Shown piece after piece: positions 1 through 7,163 of a stretch of 13,623 bases of DNA. The stretch spans positions 178-13,800 of the forward strand of contig DDPM01000057.1 in the NCBI GenBank assembly GCA_002342165.1. Reading direction: 5' to 3'. How positions within the stretch are numbered: the first letter of the stretch is position 1; every line of letters starts with the position of its first letter. The notes beneath the pieces were generated by a model, which saw nothing but the letters and a program-made list of their open reading frames with translations, made no database searches and was not told the DNA's origin. The stretch comes from Hylemonella sp. UBA2468 (GTDB lineage: Bacteria > Pseudomonadota > Gammaproteobacteria > Burkholderiales > Burkholderiaceae_C). The translations under genes and the position numbers were made by a program.

Positions 1-380
1 GGTGTTGTCGGTTCTGTCGAATTTGTGCTGGTTGCGTCATGAGACTGAACCGAATGCGCTGTGTCTGAGGCCGCGCTTGGCAAGGGTGGCGAAGCTTGAG
101 TTTGTGCAACTTTTGGAGAGGAAATCGCATCGGGTAATTGGGAGGTTCTAGGTTGAGGGACGGGGTCTGATTTCGTCTGAGCAACAACTTTTTGAGATGG
201 AGCCGGCAGATTGCTCATTGGCTCCCACACCATTTCTATACTTGGGTATTTGGGTATTTCTGTCTCACGCTCTGTAGGTGGGATCAACAATGCAGCGATG
301 GCTATGGCATGCAGAACCATCACCCCTACAGCAATTAGGAGGTCCGATTGTTTGTTGTTGAAATAACCGAAATGCAGCAT
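1..380 (-). CDS. tonB: TonB energy transducer, N-terminal part (cut by window edge)
   Basis: TonB links the proton motive force, harvested by ExbB/ExbD in the inner membrane, to outer-membrane TonB-dependent receptors. Reading the minus strand from the ATG at 380-378 gives 126 codons without a stop, so the gene continues beyond base 1. The protein begins [11 protein letters not shown] and then has one hydrophobic segment (about residues 13-33) containing His24, as in the TonB transmembrane helix where a His is functionally conserved. A long Pro/Ser/Thr/Gln-rich periplasmic stretch follows, including PVPQPR and PPLPS, typical of the TonB spacer. The C-terminal receptor-binding domain lies outside the window. 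Its start codon overlaps the stop of the upstream hydroxylase gene (TGATG), implying translational coupling. Position after a siderophore receptor suggests a dedicated TonB, perhaps followed by exbB/exbD. The TonB call rests on architecture plus context, because the diagnostic C-terminal domain is not visible. Confidence 0.82.
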   Translation of the reverse strand, partial: MLHFGYFNNKQSDLLIAVGVMVLHAIAIAALLIPPTERETEIPKYPSIEMVWEPMSNLPAPSQKVVAQTKSDPVPQPRTSQLPDAISSPKVAQTQASPPLPSAASDTAHSVQSHDATSTNSTEPTT

Positions 381-1060
381 CAGGTGTCGGCCCACATACG
401 CAAAAGATTGTGGTAGACGCCTGTTTGTTTAATCGCTTCAGGCAGTTCCCCAAATTGGGTGCGAAGGCTAAGCAGACTCATATCAAGCTCGTACAGCAAT
501 CTCCTCTGCTCATCACTACGTACCAGACTTTCAATCCAAAAAAAACAAGCCAATCGTTCACCGCGAGTGACTGGTTTGACTTCGTGCAGGCTAGTGCCGG
601 GATAGATGACGATACTGCCTGCAGGAAGTTTGATGCTTTGCTCGCCATAGGTGTCGACTACACAAAGTTCGCCTCCGTCATAGGTATCAGGATCACTTAA
701 AAATATGGTGCAGGAAATATCGGTTCGAACCCTTTTTTCGTGCGCAAGCATCCTGATGGAGCCATCTATGTGTTTTCCAAAGTGGTTGCTGTCTCCCTTG
801 TAGCGATTGATACAAGGGGTGTATATTTTTTTAGGCAATGTTGCTGAAAAAAAGATAGGGTTGGCGTTAAGCGCCCTAAGTACCAACTCTCTAACTTTGT
901 TTGAGACATCGCAAATTTTTGGCAATTGCTCGTTGTGTTTCACCAACGCAGCCTGTTTGCCCGCTGTGCCGAGGCCTGGCTCCCAAGGTGCGTCTTTTAG
1001 CCATGAGCGAACTTGGTGCACTTCTTCAGTTGTCAATACATCTGGCAAGGTCAGTAGCAT
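380..1060 (-). CDS. piuC: PKHD-type Fe(II)/2-oxoglutarate hydroxylase, PiuC/YbiX family
   Basis: A 226-aa protein, essentially the length of E. coli YbiX and Pseudomonas PiuC. The Fe(II) ligands are visible as the HxD motif His97-Ile-Asp99 (in [10 protein letters not shown]) and His159 (TSLHEV). Arg169 ([11 protein letters not shown]) is the expected 2-oxoglutarate contact. The segment DTYDGGEL (125-132) and the [10 protein letters not shown] strand (146-155) are typical of this double-stranded beta-helix family. The physiological substrate is not established; the family is almost always encoded beside a catecholate siderophore receptor (fiu-ybiX, piuA-piuC), as here. The start lies only 13 nt after the receptor stop, with an eight-base A run and no good Shine-Dalgarno, so expression probably depends on coupling to the receptor gene. 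Its stop overlaps the tonB start. The protein is expected to be cytoplasmic, as no signal peptide is seen. Confidence 0.93.
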   Translation of the reverse strand: MLLTLPDVLTTEEVHQVRSWLKDAPWEPGLGTAGKQAALVKHNEQLPKICDVSNKVRELVLRALNANPIFFSATLPKKIYTPCINRYKGDSNHFGKHIDGSIRMLAHEKRVRTDISCTIFLSDPDTYDGGELCVVDTYGEQSIKLPAGSIVIYPGTSLHEVKPVTRGERLACFFWIESLVRSDEQRRLLYELDMSLLSLRTQFGELPEAIKQTGVYHNLLRMWADT

Positions 1061-1073
1061 TCGAATATTTTTT

Positions 1074-3332
1074 TTAGAACTGGTAGGAGCCCGTTACTTG
1101 GAGCAAACGGCCTGGCCCTGGTACATAGAAACTGCTGTAGAGCTGGTCGGCATACAGCACATTGGTTAGGTTGGACGCGTTTACTTTGAGCAACAATTTG
1201 TCGTCGAAACGGTACTCGGCCATTAAATCGATTGTTGTGAAAGCGGGGGCCTGCCATCCAGGGTTACGGTTTGGGGTTTGAGCGCTGCGATAGTTCAAGC
1301 CAGCACCTAAACGCCATTGACTATTCATCTGGTAGGTATTCCAAAACGATGTGCTGATGTGTGGGGTGAGGGAAGGACGTGCCCCAGCGGCCTCGGCACC
1401 TTGGCCACCTGCGTCTATAAGCGCATCAGGTATCCACATGAATGAACCGTACATTTCCCACCGCGGTGTCATGCGACCAGTGATGTCTGCCTCAAACCCA
1501 GTTACATGGCGCCGACCCGATAAAACAGTAACGCTTGGCTGCAAGGGGTCGGTGTTACGTTCATTGAGTTTGGTTGTTTGGAATAAGGCATAGCGTGTGC
1601 TCAAGTTTTTGTCTGCAGAATCCAATTTCGCGCCCAACTCAATATTGATGCTTTGCTCGGGGGGGGTATCTTTGTTGGCCGCTCCTAGTGAGTAAGCATC
1701 GCCAGAGGTATTGAATGAGGTTGCAAATGAAAGGTGATAAGACTCCCGTTCGTTCGGTTGGAACATAACCCCTACACGCTTGCTCCACTCGCCCACATTC
1801 ATTTGGTAATTGGTCAATGCCCCGTTGTCCTGATTGCCACCGTCTGCTGGAGCGGCATAGGTGTCGTAATTTCCTCTCAGGCTGTCGTAACGTAATCCAA
1901 CCAACAGTTTCCAGTTCGATGCAAGTTGAATCAAGTCTTGCCCATACACGCCCCAAGCCAAGGAGCTGTATTGATTGTTGACTCGCAATACTCGTGATGC
2001 TTCATTTACCCACGCACCATCATCAGGAGTTCCAACAGTGGTTGAGCTTTTTGTCAACGTCACGCCGCCCAAGCCTTGTGCTGCGGTGCGTGCGGCATAG
2101 ACTGTTTTTTGCTCACTTGCCAAATCTATACCGCCAAGTACTTCATGTTTTAAGCCCCAAGTATTGAATTTGCTGGATAAATCACTCTGAAGATATTTGG
2201 TGTCTAAATCCTGAATTTTGTTTTGTGTTCCTCTTGTAAGAACGGTTGATGAGCTTAGAGTGCTAAGGGCTGCAGTCCCCAGTCCGATGGTGCTTGCGCG
2301 TTGGTCTCGGCTGAAGCTACCTTGTCGCACGCGTGTCGTGAGTGAAGTTTCACCGTCATAGCGGTACGTATGTGCCAGCGTTGTGTAAGTGGCAGTGCCT
2401 CTGTTGTAGTCGCTGGCCATGCCGTAGTAGCTGCTTGGGTCTAGTGGTAGCAAAGTACTTTCGCTAGCTGGGCTGCTGGTATCGGGTCGGATCCAAGGCA
2501 TTCCGTAGTTGATGCCGTTGTTGTTTTCCAATCGGTAAAGGCTTACGGAGTATTCGTTACGTTCTCCAATGCCCCAGCGGTAAGTTCCAGCAAGCCCCTT
2601 TTTGTTTAGGCTGCTACCAGCACCATTGTTATCGGCGGTGGTCTTCATAAAGTTCACACGTAAGGCCGAACTCTCTCCAGTTTTTTTATTAACGTCGCCC
2701 ACAACTCGCAAGTGGTTGTAGCTGCCAGTTGTTATATCGACTTGGTTTTCATCCATCAACCGCGGTACTTTGTTAACCAAATTGACGGCGCCACCAGTTG
2801 AGCCTCTGCCAAACAGCATGGATGCTGAACCTCGCAAGAGTTCAACGCGGTCTAGATTAAAGGTGTCTCGATCGTAAAACGCTGGGTCGCGAATGCCATC
2901 CACAAAAATATCGCCCGTGGTGGACAGTGCAAAACCACGTAGGCGAATGTCTTCTTCTCCTCCCTCAGCAGCCTGAAAAGTGATGCCTGCAGTTTGTTTG
3001 AGTGCTTCTTTGACCGTGTCTAGGTTCCGGTCATCCAATTGCTTTTCAGTAACTACGGTAATAGATTGAGGAATATCTCTCAACTTTTGCTGTCCTTTTC
3101 CAATACCGGTTTCTGTTGCTCGTAAGCTGTCTTTACCTTCGGACATTTCTGATTTTTCCCGGACCGTGACGGCATCCAAGTTTTGCTCATTGGAGGTGGT
3201 TTGTGCTGTAGAAACAAAACTGACCGCTAGCAACATTGCTCCCAATGGCAATAACTTGGTTGGTTTCAAACATAAAACAGGCGTTACTGCTTTTTTGCTG
3301 CGTTGACTGAGCCGAGATCGAGTGGTCGCCAT
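1074..3332 (-). CDS. TonB-dependent catecholate-type siderophore receptor (Fiu/PiuA-like)
   Basis: A 752-aa outer-membrane receptor that imports ferric siderophore. An N-terminal signal region (positive residues, then hydrophobic 27-42, likely cleavage near STA-Q 41-44) is followed by a TonB box-like LDAVTVRE (52-59). The plug domain (about 80-190) carries [35 protein letters not shown] and [15 protein letters not shown]; these match the plug of Fiu-type receptors closely (Fiu has YIDGIRD and SRDTFN at the same places). The remainder is a beta-barrel ending in ...[10 protein letters not shown] with the required C-terminal Phe. Length is normal for the family. The start is supported by GGAG at 3340-3343, 7 nt upstream of the ATG. 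Catecholate specificity is inferred from plug similarity and the piuC neighbour; the ligand is probably a xenosiderophore or breakdown product, since no biosynthesis genes are present. The gene is noticeably more AT-rich in places than the window's housekeeping genes. Confidence 0.95.
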   Translation of the reverse strand: MATTRSRLSQRSKKAVTPVLCLKPTKLLPLGAMLLAVSFVSTAQTTSNEQNLDAVTVREKSEMSEGKDSLRATETGIGKGQQKLRDIPQSITVVTEKQLDDRNLDTVKEALKQTAGITFQAAEGGEEDIRLRGFALSTTGDIFVDGIRDPAFYDRDTFNLDRVELLRGSASMLFGRGSTGGAVNLVNKVPRLMDENQVDITTGSYNHLRVVGDVNKKTGESSALRVNFMKTTADNNGAGSSLNKKGLAGTYRWGIGERNEYSVSLYRLENNNGINYGMPWIRPDTSSPASESTLLPLDPSSYYGMASDYNRGTATYTTLAHTYRYDGETSLTTRVRQGSFSRDQRASTIGLGTAALSTLSSSTVLTRGTQNKIQDLDTKYLQSDLSSKFNTWGLKHEVLGGIDLASEQKTVYAARTAAQGLGGVTLTKSSTTVGTPDDGAWVNEASRVLRVNNQYSSLAWGVYGQDLIQLASNWKLLVGLRYDSLRGNYDTYAAPADGGNQDNGALTNYQMNVGEWSKRVGVMFQPNERESYHLSFATSFNTSGDAYSLGAANKDTPPEQSINIELGAKLDSADKNLSTRYALFQTTKLNERNTDPLQPSVTVLSGRRHVTGFEADITGRMTPRWEMYGSFMWIPDALIDAGGQGAEAAGARPSLTPHISTSFWNTYQMNSQWRLGAGLNYRSAQTPNRNPGWQAPAFTTIDLMAEYRFDDKLLLKVNASNLTNVLYADQLYSSFYVPGPGRLLQVTGSYQF

Positions 3333-3339
3333 GTAGTTT

Positions 3340-3343
3340 CTCC
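3340..3343 (-). promoter_or_regulatory. Ribosome binding site of the siderophore receptor
   Basis: GGAG on the minus strand, 7 nt before the ATG at 3332. It fixes the receptor start and argues against the longer overlapping frame that begins at 3420. Confidence 0.7.
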
Positions 3344-3394
3344 AGATGAGGGTGTCCCATAAACTTCAGATGAGACATTGGAGGCTGGCTACAA

Positions 3395-3429
3395 GCCCTC
3401 GCATGGAGGGCGACAAACATCAGGTTTGT
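3395..3429 (-). promoter_or_regulatory. Two tandem hairpins between the ferric-binding protein and receptor genes
   Basis: In the 132-nt gap, the minus-strand transcript can form two adjacent perfect 6-bp stems, each with a 5-nt loop. The first is ACAAAC/GTTTGT (3413-3429) and the second is GCCCTC/GAGGGC (3395-3411). They are separated by a single base. The second stem is GC-rich but is followed by TTGTAG rather than a clear T tract, so it is at best a weak intrinsic terminator. It could act as an attenuator, a processing site, or a 3' stabiliser that sets unequal expression of the two genes. No second Fur box was found in this gap. Confidence 0.45.
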
Positions 3430-3464
3430 TGGCTTGCCGAAATCGATTGATTAAACGGTCTGTG

Positions 3465-4520
3465 TCACTTGAATCCCACTCGGTCCAACATTTGCTGCAC
3501 CTTGATTTGGTTCATGCCTACCGCGCTGATGGGCATCAGCTCGCTTTTAAAGTCGCCGCCGGTCATGGCTTGGAGGGCGGGGTTGTCCAGCTTCAGGCCT
3601 TTGACCACGGGCCACTCGTTGTTGCCGTTGGCAAAGTGGTTTTGGGCTTGGGGGCTGACGAGGTATTCCAAAAACTTCACGGCGTTGGCTGGATTTTTTG
3701 AATAACGTGCCACTGCACCACCGGCCACATTCACGTGCGTACCCCAGCTTTGTTGGTTGGGAAACACCACACCCACGCGTTCCATGACGGTTTTGTCGGC
3801 AGGGTTGGTGGAACGCATCAGGCGCGCCAGGTAGTAGGTGTTGGACACGGCTATTCCGCACTCTCCGCTGGCCACGGCTTTGATTTGGTCGGTGTCGCCA
3901 CCTTTGGGTTCTCGTGCCATGTTGTCCACCAGGCCTTTGAGCCATTTTTCAGTGGCAACAGGGCCAAGGTGTTCGGACATCGCGCCAAACAAGCTCAGGT
4001 TGTAGGGGTGCGAGCCTGAGCGGATGCAAAGCTTGCCCTTGTTTTTGGGGTCGGCCAGTTTTTCGTAAGTGTCTACATCGGTTTTGTTGACCTTGAGCTT
4101 GTCGAACACGATCACACGGGCACGGGTGGAGAGTCCAAACCAAGCGGTTCCATCATCTGTGGGTTTGGCGCGAAGCTGAGAGGGTACGGTCGTCTCCAAG
4201 GTTTTTGATTTGACGGGCTGAAACAGTCCATCTACTTCTCCTCGCCACAGCCGTGATGCATCTACCAACAAGATCACGTCGGCGGGTGATGCGGAGCCTT
4301 CTGCCTTGAGGCGGGCGATGATGCCTGCGTCATCTGAGTCGACGCGGTTGATTTTGATGCCCGTGGCTTTGGTGAAGTCGTTGTAAAGCGCTTCATCGGT
4401 GGGGTAGTGGCGCGCGGAGTAAAGGTTGATCACTTGTTCGTTGGCGCACGCCGTTGGCCCCCACAGGCCCGCCACCAGGGATGCCAAAGCCAAAGAAAAC
4501 GCAGTAATAGGGCGACGCAT
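3465..4520 (-). CDS. Periplasmic Fe(III)-binding protein of an ABC transporter (FbpA/FutA family)
   Basis: A 351-aa solute-binding protein that captures ferric iron in the periplasm for an FbpBC-type ABC importer. Residues 1-26 form a signal peptide (MRRPITAF, hydrophobic core, cleavage after TACA). The mature protein starts with NEQVINLYSARHYPTDEAL, the family signature, with Tyr34, His38 and Tyr39. It also has ADVILLVDASRLWR (80-93), WFGLSTRARVIVFDK (127-141), IRSGSHPYNLSL (166-177, Tyr173), NTYYLARL (227-234) and WGTHVNVAGGAV (259-270). Tyr229/Tyr230 are the expected iron ligands. Cys165 and Cys221 could form a disulfide. The start at 4520 is chosen because GGAGG lies 6 nt upstream and the signal peptide begins there; an in-frame ATG at 4562 falls inside the Fur box and promoter. 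No permease or ATPase gene is adjacent, so the partner transporter must be elsewhere. Confidence 0.93.
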   Translation of the reverse strand: MRRPITAFSLALASLVAGLWGPTACANEQVINLYSARHYPTDEALYNDFTKATGIKINRVDSDDAGIIARLKAEGSASPADVILLVDASRLWRGEVDGLFQPVKSKTLETTVPSQLRAKPTDDGTAWFGLSTRARVIVFDKLKVNKTDVDTYEKLADPKNKGKLCIRSGSHPYNLSLFGAMSEHLGPVATEKWLKGLVDNMAREPKGGDTDQIKAVASGECGIAVSNTYYLARLMRSTNPADKTVMERVGVVFPNQQSWGTHVNVAGGAVARYSKNPANAVKFLEYLVSPQAQNHFANGNNEWPVVKGLKLDNPALQAMTGGDFKSELMPISAVGMNQIKVQQMLDRVGFK

Positions 4521-4526
4521 TTGAAA

Positions 4527-4531
4527 CCTCC
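4527..4531 (-). promoter_or_regulatory. Ribosome binding site of the ferric-binding protein
   Basis: GGAGG on the minus strand with a 6-nt spacer to the ATG at 4520. It decides the start in favour of the signal-peptide Met over the upstream in-frame ATG at 4562. Confidence 0.8.
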
Positions 4532-4550
4532 AATAAATAAACTGGACGTC

Positions 4551-4579
4551 AGTATACATCAAATGCGAATCATTATCAT
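4551..4579 (-). promoter_or_regulatory. Sigma-70-type promoter of the iron locus
   Basis: On the minus strand, -10 TATACT (4551-4556, 5 of 6 to consensus) lies 17 bp from -35 ATGATA (4574-4579, 4 of 6). This would start transcription roughly 20-25 nt before the GGAGG of the ferric-binding protein. The Fur box covers the -35 and most of the spacer, consistent with steric repression under iron sufficiency. This is pattern matching; no transcription start is known. Confidence 0.6.
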
Positions 4580-4582
4580 TTG
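4560..4582. promoter_or_regulatory. Fur box
   Basis: A 23-bp near-palindrome with perfect outer arms CAAATG/CATTTG centred on 4571; 18 of the 22 non-central positions are symmetric. The core AATCATTATC (4568-4577) is identical to the right half of the classical 19-bp Fur consensus, and 14 of 19 positions agree over 4559-4577. It overlaps the promoter of the minus-strand iron genes and lies about 70 bp upstream of the plus-strand DUF2905 gene. Fe(II)-Fur would repress the iron locus; an effect on the DUF2905 gene is possible but unsupported. Confidence 0.85.
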
Positions 4583-4653
4583 AATAAATGGGTGGCGTAT
4601 GGATGTGGTTGGGGTCGGGAGCAAAGGGTTAATTTGAGCTTAGGATCGGCAAC

Positions 4654-4851
4654 ATGATGTTGCGCTGGGTGTTGATCTTGTTGCTGGTGCTTTTGGTGGT
4701 CAACGCCTTCACCGCTTTTTTTCAAAAAATGGGCTTCGGCAAGTTGCCCGGAGACTTCAAGTTTGATCTGTTTGGCCGCACGTTTTTCATCCCGTTGACC
4801 ACCAGCGCGTTGCTGATGCTGGCGGTGACTGGATTGGCCAAGTTGGTTTAG
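4654..4851 (+). CDS. DUF2905 family small membrane protein
   Basis: A 65-aa protein of unknown function. It has two hydrophobic segments (about 3-22 and 46-64) around a polar centre, with FGKLPGDFKF (28-37), the hallmark of the DUF2905 family found widely in proteobacteria as an inner-membrane protein. A weak AGGA (4642-4645) lies 8 nt before the ATG at 4654. The next codon is also ATG (4657), so either could be used. It stands alone on the plus strand, diverging from the iron locus and converging on cca, with 18 nt between the two stop codons. Full length for the family. Confidence 0.85.
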   Translation: MMLRWVLILLLVLLVVNAFTAFFQKMGFGKLPGDFKFDLFGRTFFIPLTTSALLMLAVTGLAKLV

Positions 4852-4868
4852 CTGAACTCGTAAACCAA
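4843..4868. terminator. Inverted repeat between the convergent DUF2905 and cca genes
   Basis: Perfect 8-bp arms TTGGTTTA (4843-4850) and TAAACCAA (4861-4868) enclose a 10-nt loop. The repeat overlaps the last codons of the DUF2905 gene and sits against the cca stop (4870-4872). Its position suggests a shared bidirectional terminator. However, the stem is AT-rich and neither side has a T tract, so it would be weak at best. Confidence 0.35.
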
Positions 4869-4869
4869 G

Positions 4870-6120
4870 TTACAGCGCTTGCCTTAAAGCTTTAACGCGT
4901 GCCGCATGAATGAGTTCGCCCACCTCTTTGCCGCTGGCGCCTTGCGACATGGCAGCCTCTGCCACGGTTTGGGTGGGTAAATCCAGAACCACATTCAATG
5001 CGTAGCTTAGGCGCTGCGCTTGGGGATATTGGGTTAGGGGCAATGGGGGTTGTTGCACACAGGCGCAGGCTTGCAGCACCCAAGCAAAGCGTTCAGGCTT
5101 GCGCAGGGCGTCGCAGCGTTCCAGCAGACGCACCACATCGGCAGCTTCCAGCGTGTCGCTGGCCTGTAGGTACACGTGTTCGCGGGCCACCACTTCAGCC
5201 AATTCGCGGCATTCCACCGGCACTCTGATGCGCTCGCACAGGGTCTTGAGCAAGCGCGGGTTTGTCGTTGCAGTTGGATCAGCGGTGGTGTCGGGCTCAG
5301 GGCGTTGGCCTAAGGAGTAAGTGAGGCAAGCAAACCGCACCGCCAAAGGCAGTTTCCAAAGGGCGGCGGTGTCCACAACGCGCATTAAGTTTTCCCATGC
5401 TGCATGAGTGTCAACAGAAACTGGCGCGCTATCAGAGGGATCTGGCAATTTAAGCTCTGGCAGGATACGTGCCAAGGCACCGCAGCGGCGCAGCACATCC
5501 AACATGCGCGAAGGGTGTTGCTCCATGAGCCCACGGCTGAGCTCTTGCCACACGCGCTCGGGCACCAGGTGGTCGGCCTCGCCCTGTTGCACCATGTCGC
5601 ACATGAGCTCTTGGGTTTGGGGGTGGATGCTGAAGTCGCTGAACCTCGCGGAGAGTCTGGCCACCCGCAAAATGCGTACCGGGTCTTCGCAAAAGGCCAG
5701 AGTCACGTGACGCAGCACGCGGGCCCGCAAATCGGCCACGCCATTGAAAGGGTCCCGTACTTGCGCAGGGTCAAAACTGCCGTCCGCAGCTATGGCGTGT
5801 TCAGGAACGGCAATGGCGTTGATGGTCAGGTCCCGCCGTGCCAAGTCTTCATCAAGAGTGATATCTGGCGAGGTGTAAATGATGAAGCCGCGGTAACCCC
5901 GTGCGGTTTTGCGCTCAGTGCGTGCTAAGGCATATTCTTCGCGGGTGTCAGGATGCAAAAAAACCGGAAAGTCTTTTCCCACAGGGGTAAAGCCTTGCGC
6001 CGTCACAACTTCTGGCGTGCCCCCCACAATGACCCAGTCGCGGTCTTGAACGGGCAGCCCCATCAGGGCATCGCGCACCGCGCCCCCCACCATAAAAATC
6101 TGCATGCCCGACGTCGCCAT
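4870..6120 (-). CDS. cca: CCA-adding tRNA nucleotidyltransferase
   Basis: Adds or repairs the 3' CCA of tRNAs from CTP and ATP. The 416-aa product matches the bacterial class II Cca of gammaproteobacterial type along its N-terminal part. It has MVGGAVRD (10-17), the catalytic DxD in VQDRDW (25-29), DFPVFLHP (50-57), [11 protein letters not shown] (61-71), RRDLTINA (95-102), DPFNG (123-127) and [11 protein letters not shown] (145-155). The C-terminal HD phosphohydrolase domain is degenerate: where E. coli has CHDLGKG, this protein has YSLGQ, so Tyr268-Ser269 replace His-Asp, and the His-rich metal segment after it is absent (274-288 is [16 protein letters not shown]). The nucleotidyltransferase should work, while the phosphatase and phosphodiesterase activities are probably lost. 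It begins 15 nt after the SDR gene stop, so it is likely co-transcribed with it. MQIF at residue 6 is an alternative start; neither has a clear Shine-Dalgarno. Confidence 0.94.
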   Translation of the reverse strand: MATSGMQIFMVGGAVRDALMGLPVQDRDWVIVGGTPEVVTAQGFTPVGKDFPVFLHPDTREEYALARTERKTARGYRGFIIYTSPDITLDEDLARRDLTINAIAVPEHAIAADGSFDPAQVRDPFNGVADLRARVLRHVTLAFCEDPVRILRVARLSARFSDFSIHPQTQELMCDMVQQGEADHLVPERVWQELSRGLMEQHPSRMLDVLRRCGALARILPELKLPDPSDSAPVSVDTHAAWENLMRVVDTAALWKLPLAVRFACLTYSLGQRPEPDTTADPTATTNPRLLKTLCERIRVPVECRELAEVVAREHVYLQASDTLEAADVVRLLERCDALRKPERFAWVLQACACVQQPPLPLTQYPQAQRLSYALNVVLDLPTQTVAEAAMSQGASGKEVGELIHAARVKALRQAL

Positions 6121-6135
6121 GGCGTGAGCTAACGC

Positions 6136-7131
6136 TTACCGTCCCCGCAGAATGTCCAGCTGCGAGGTGGTGCTGAGGTAGAGCGGCGCAATGCTGCGCA
6201 CGCTGCTGGGTGTGATGCACAAGTCTTTTAAACCGGGAAAACGGCCGGTCGCGATGTTGTCTACCCTCATGGAGTCCAGGTTGTCGGGGCTCATCAGGGG
6301 CTCGCCCGGAGCCAGTTGCATCAAGGCCGCTTGGATGCGTCCCATCCAAATGGGCAAGCCCACCACAGGGCGGCCTTGGCCGTTGGCAATGCCCGCCCAC
6401 TGGCCTGCGCCTTGCACCAACTGCTTAAGGGTGAGCACTTCGGGACCACAAATTTCAAAGGTTTTGCCAGCGGTGTGGTGGGGGTAGTTCAAGCAGTCCA
6501 CGATGGCCTGAGCCAAGTCTTCAACCCAAGCGGGCTGAAACCGCGCCTGCGCGCCCGCCAAAGGCACTAGGGGAAATAACCGTTGCAAGCTGGCAAACAC
6601 ATTTAAAAAACGGTCGCCCGCCCCAAACAGCACACTGGGGCGCAACATGGTGAGTTGCATGGCGGGCTGGTTAGAGGGTGAAGTGGGCACCTTAGAGGCC
6701 GCCAGCAAAGCGGCTTCGCCACGCGATTTGCTGCGCAGGTACATGCTGGGCAGGGTGTCTGGGTGCTGGGCGTCAGCGCCCAAAGCGCTGATGTGCACCA
6801 AGCGGCGCACACCTTGCGCATGGCAAGCTTGGGCCAACTGAGTAGGTAAGGTGACGTGCACCCGCTCAAAGTCTGCAGCGCTGCCATGCAATATGGCCAC
6901 CAAATTCACCACCGCATCATGGCCTGCCACCAAGCGCTGAAGTTCTGCGGGGTGGTGAATGTTGGCCTCAAGCAGGGTGACTTTGGGTTGAGTGCACAGG
7001 TGCTGGGCATTGCGCAAGCGCCGCGTGGGCACGGTGATACGCCAACGGTGGTCGGCCAAATGCTCGCACAGGTGCCGACCCACAAAGCCGGAGCCGCCCA
7101 AGATCAGTACTTTATGAAATCCATCAATCAT
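6136..7131 (-). CDS. Atypical SDR, complex I NDUFA9 subunit-like NAD(P)-binding protein
   Basis: A 331-aa extended/atypical short-chain dehydrogenase fold protein. The N-terminal Rossmann signature is VLILGGSGFVGRHL (8-21), with TRR at 36-38 as likely cofactor contact. VNLVAIL (75-81), LVHISALGAD (111-120) and Tyr131-x3-Lys135 (YLRSK) follow, then LRPSVLFGAGDRFLN and a C-terminal half of substrate-domain type. This combination is characteristic of bacterial NDUFA9-like proteins, often annotated as NAD-dependent epimerase/dehydratase. In bacteria the role is not defined; it need not be part of NADH dehydrogenase. It lies between slt (32 nt gap) and cca (15 nt gap) in the same direction, suggesting one transcription unit. 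No strong Shine-Dalgarno precedes the ATG. Confidence 0.85.
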   Translation of the reverse strand: MIDGFHKVLILGGSGFVGRHLCEHLADHRWRITVPTRRLRNAQHLCTQPKVTLLEANIHHPAELQRLVAGHDAVVNLVAILHGSAADFERVHVTLPTQLAQACHAQGVRRLVHISALGADAQHPDTLPSMYLRSKSRGEAALLAASKVPTSPSNQPAMQLTMLRPSVLFGAGDRFLNVFASLQRLFPLVPLAGAQARFQPAWVEDLAQAIVDCLNYPHHTAGKTFEICGPEVLTLKQLVQGAGQWAGIANGQGRPVVGLPIWMGRIQAALMQLAPGEPLMSPDNLDSMRVDNIATGRFPGLKDLCITPSSVRSIAPLYLSTTSQLDILRGR

Positions 7132-7163
7132 GTGGTGCAGGGTAAAAAGTTATGGCAAGTAAG

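Noticed and set aside
265..453. 62-codon minus-strand frame across the tonB start
   Set aside because: Out of frame with the TonB and PiuC readings, which both show family features; the peptide is Cys-rich nonsense.
4521..4562. Upstream ATG at 4562 as start of the ferric-binding protein
   Set aside because: It would place the start inside the Fur box and promoter and add 14 residues before a normal signal peptide; a strong GGAGG supports 4520.
5404..5928. 174-codon plus-strand frame inside cca
   Set aside because: Opposite strand of a conserved gene; composition and lack of motifs mark it as a shadow frame.
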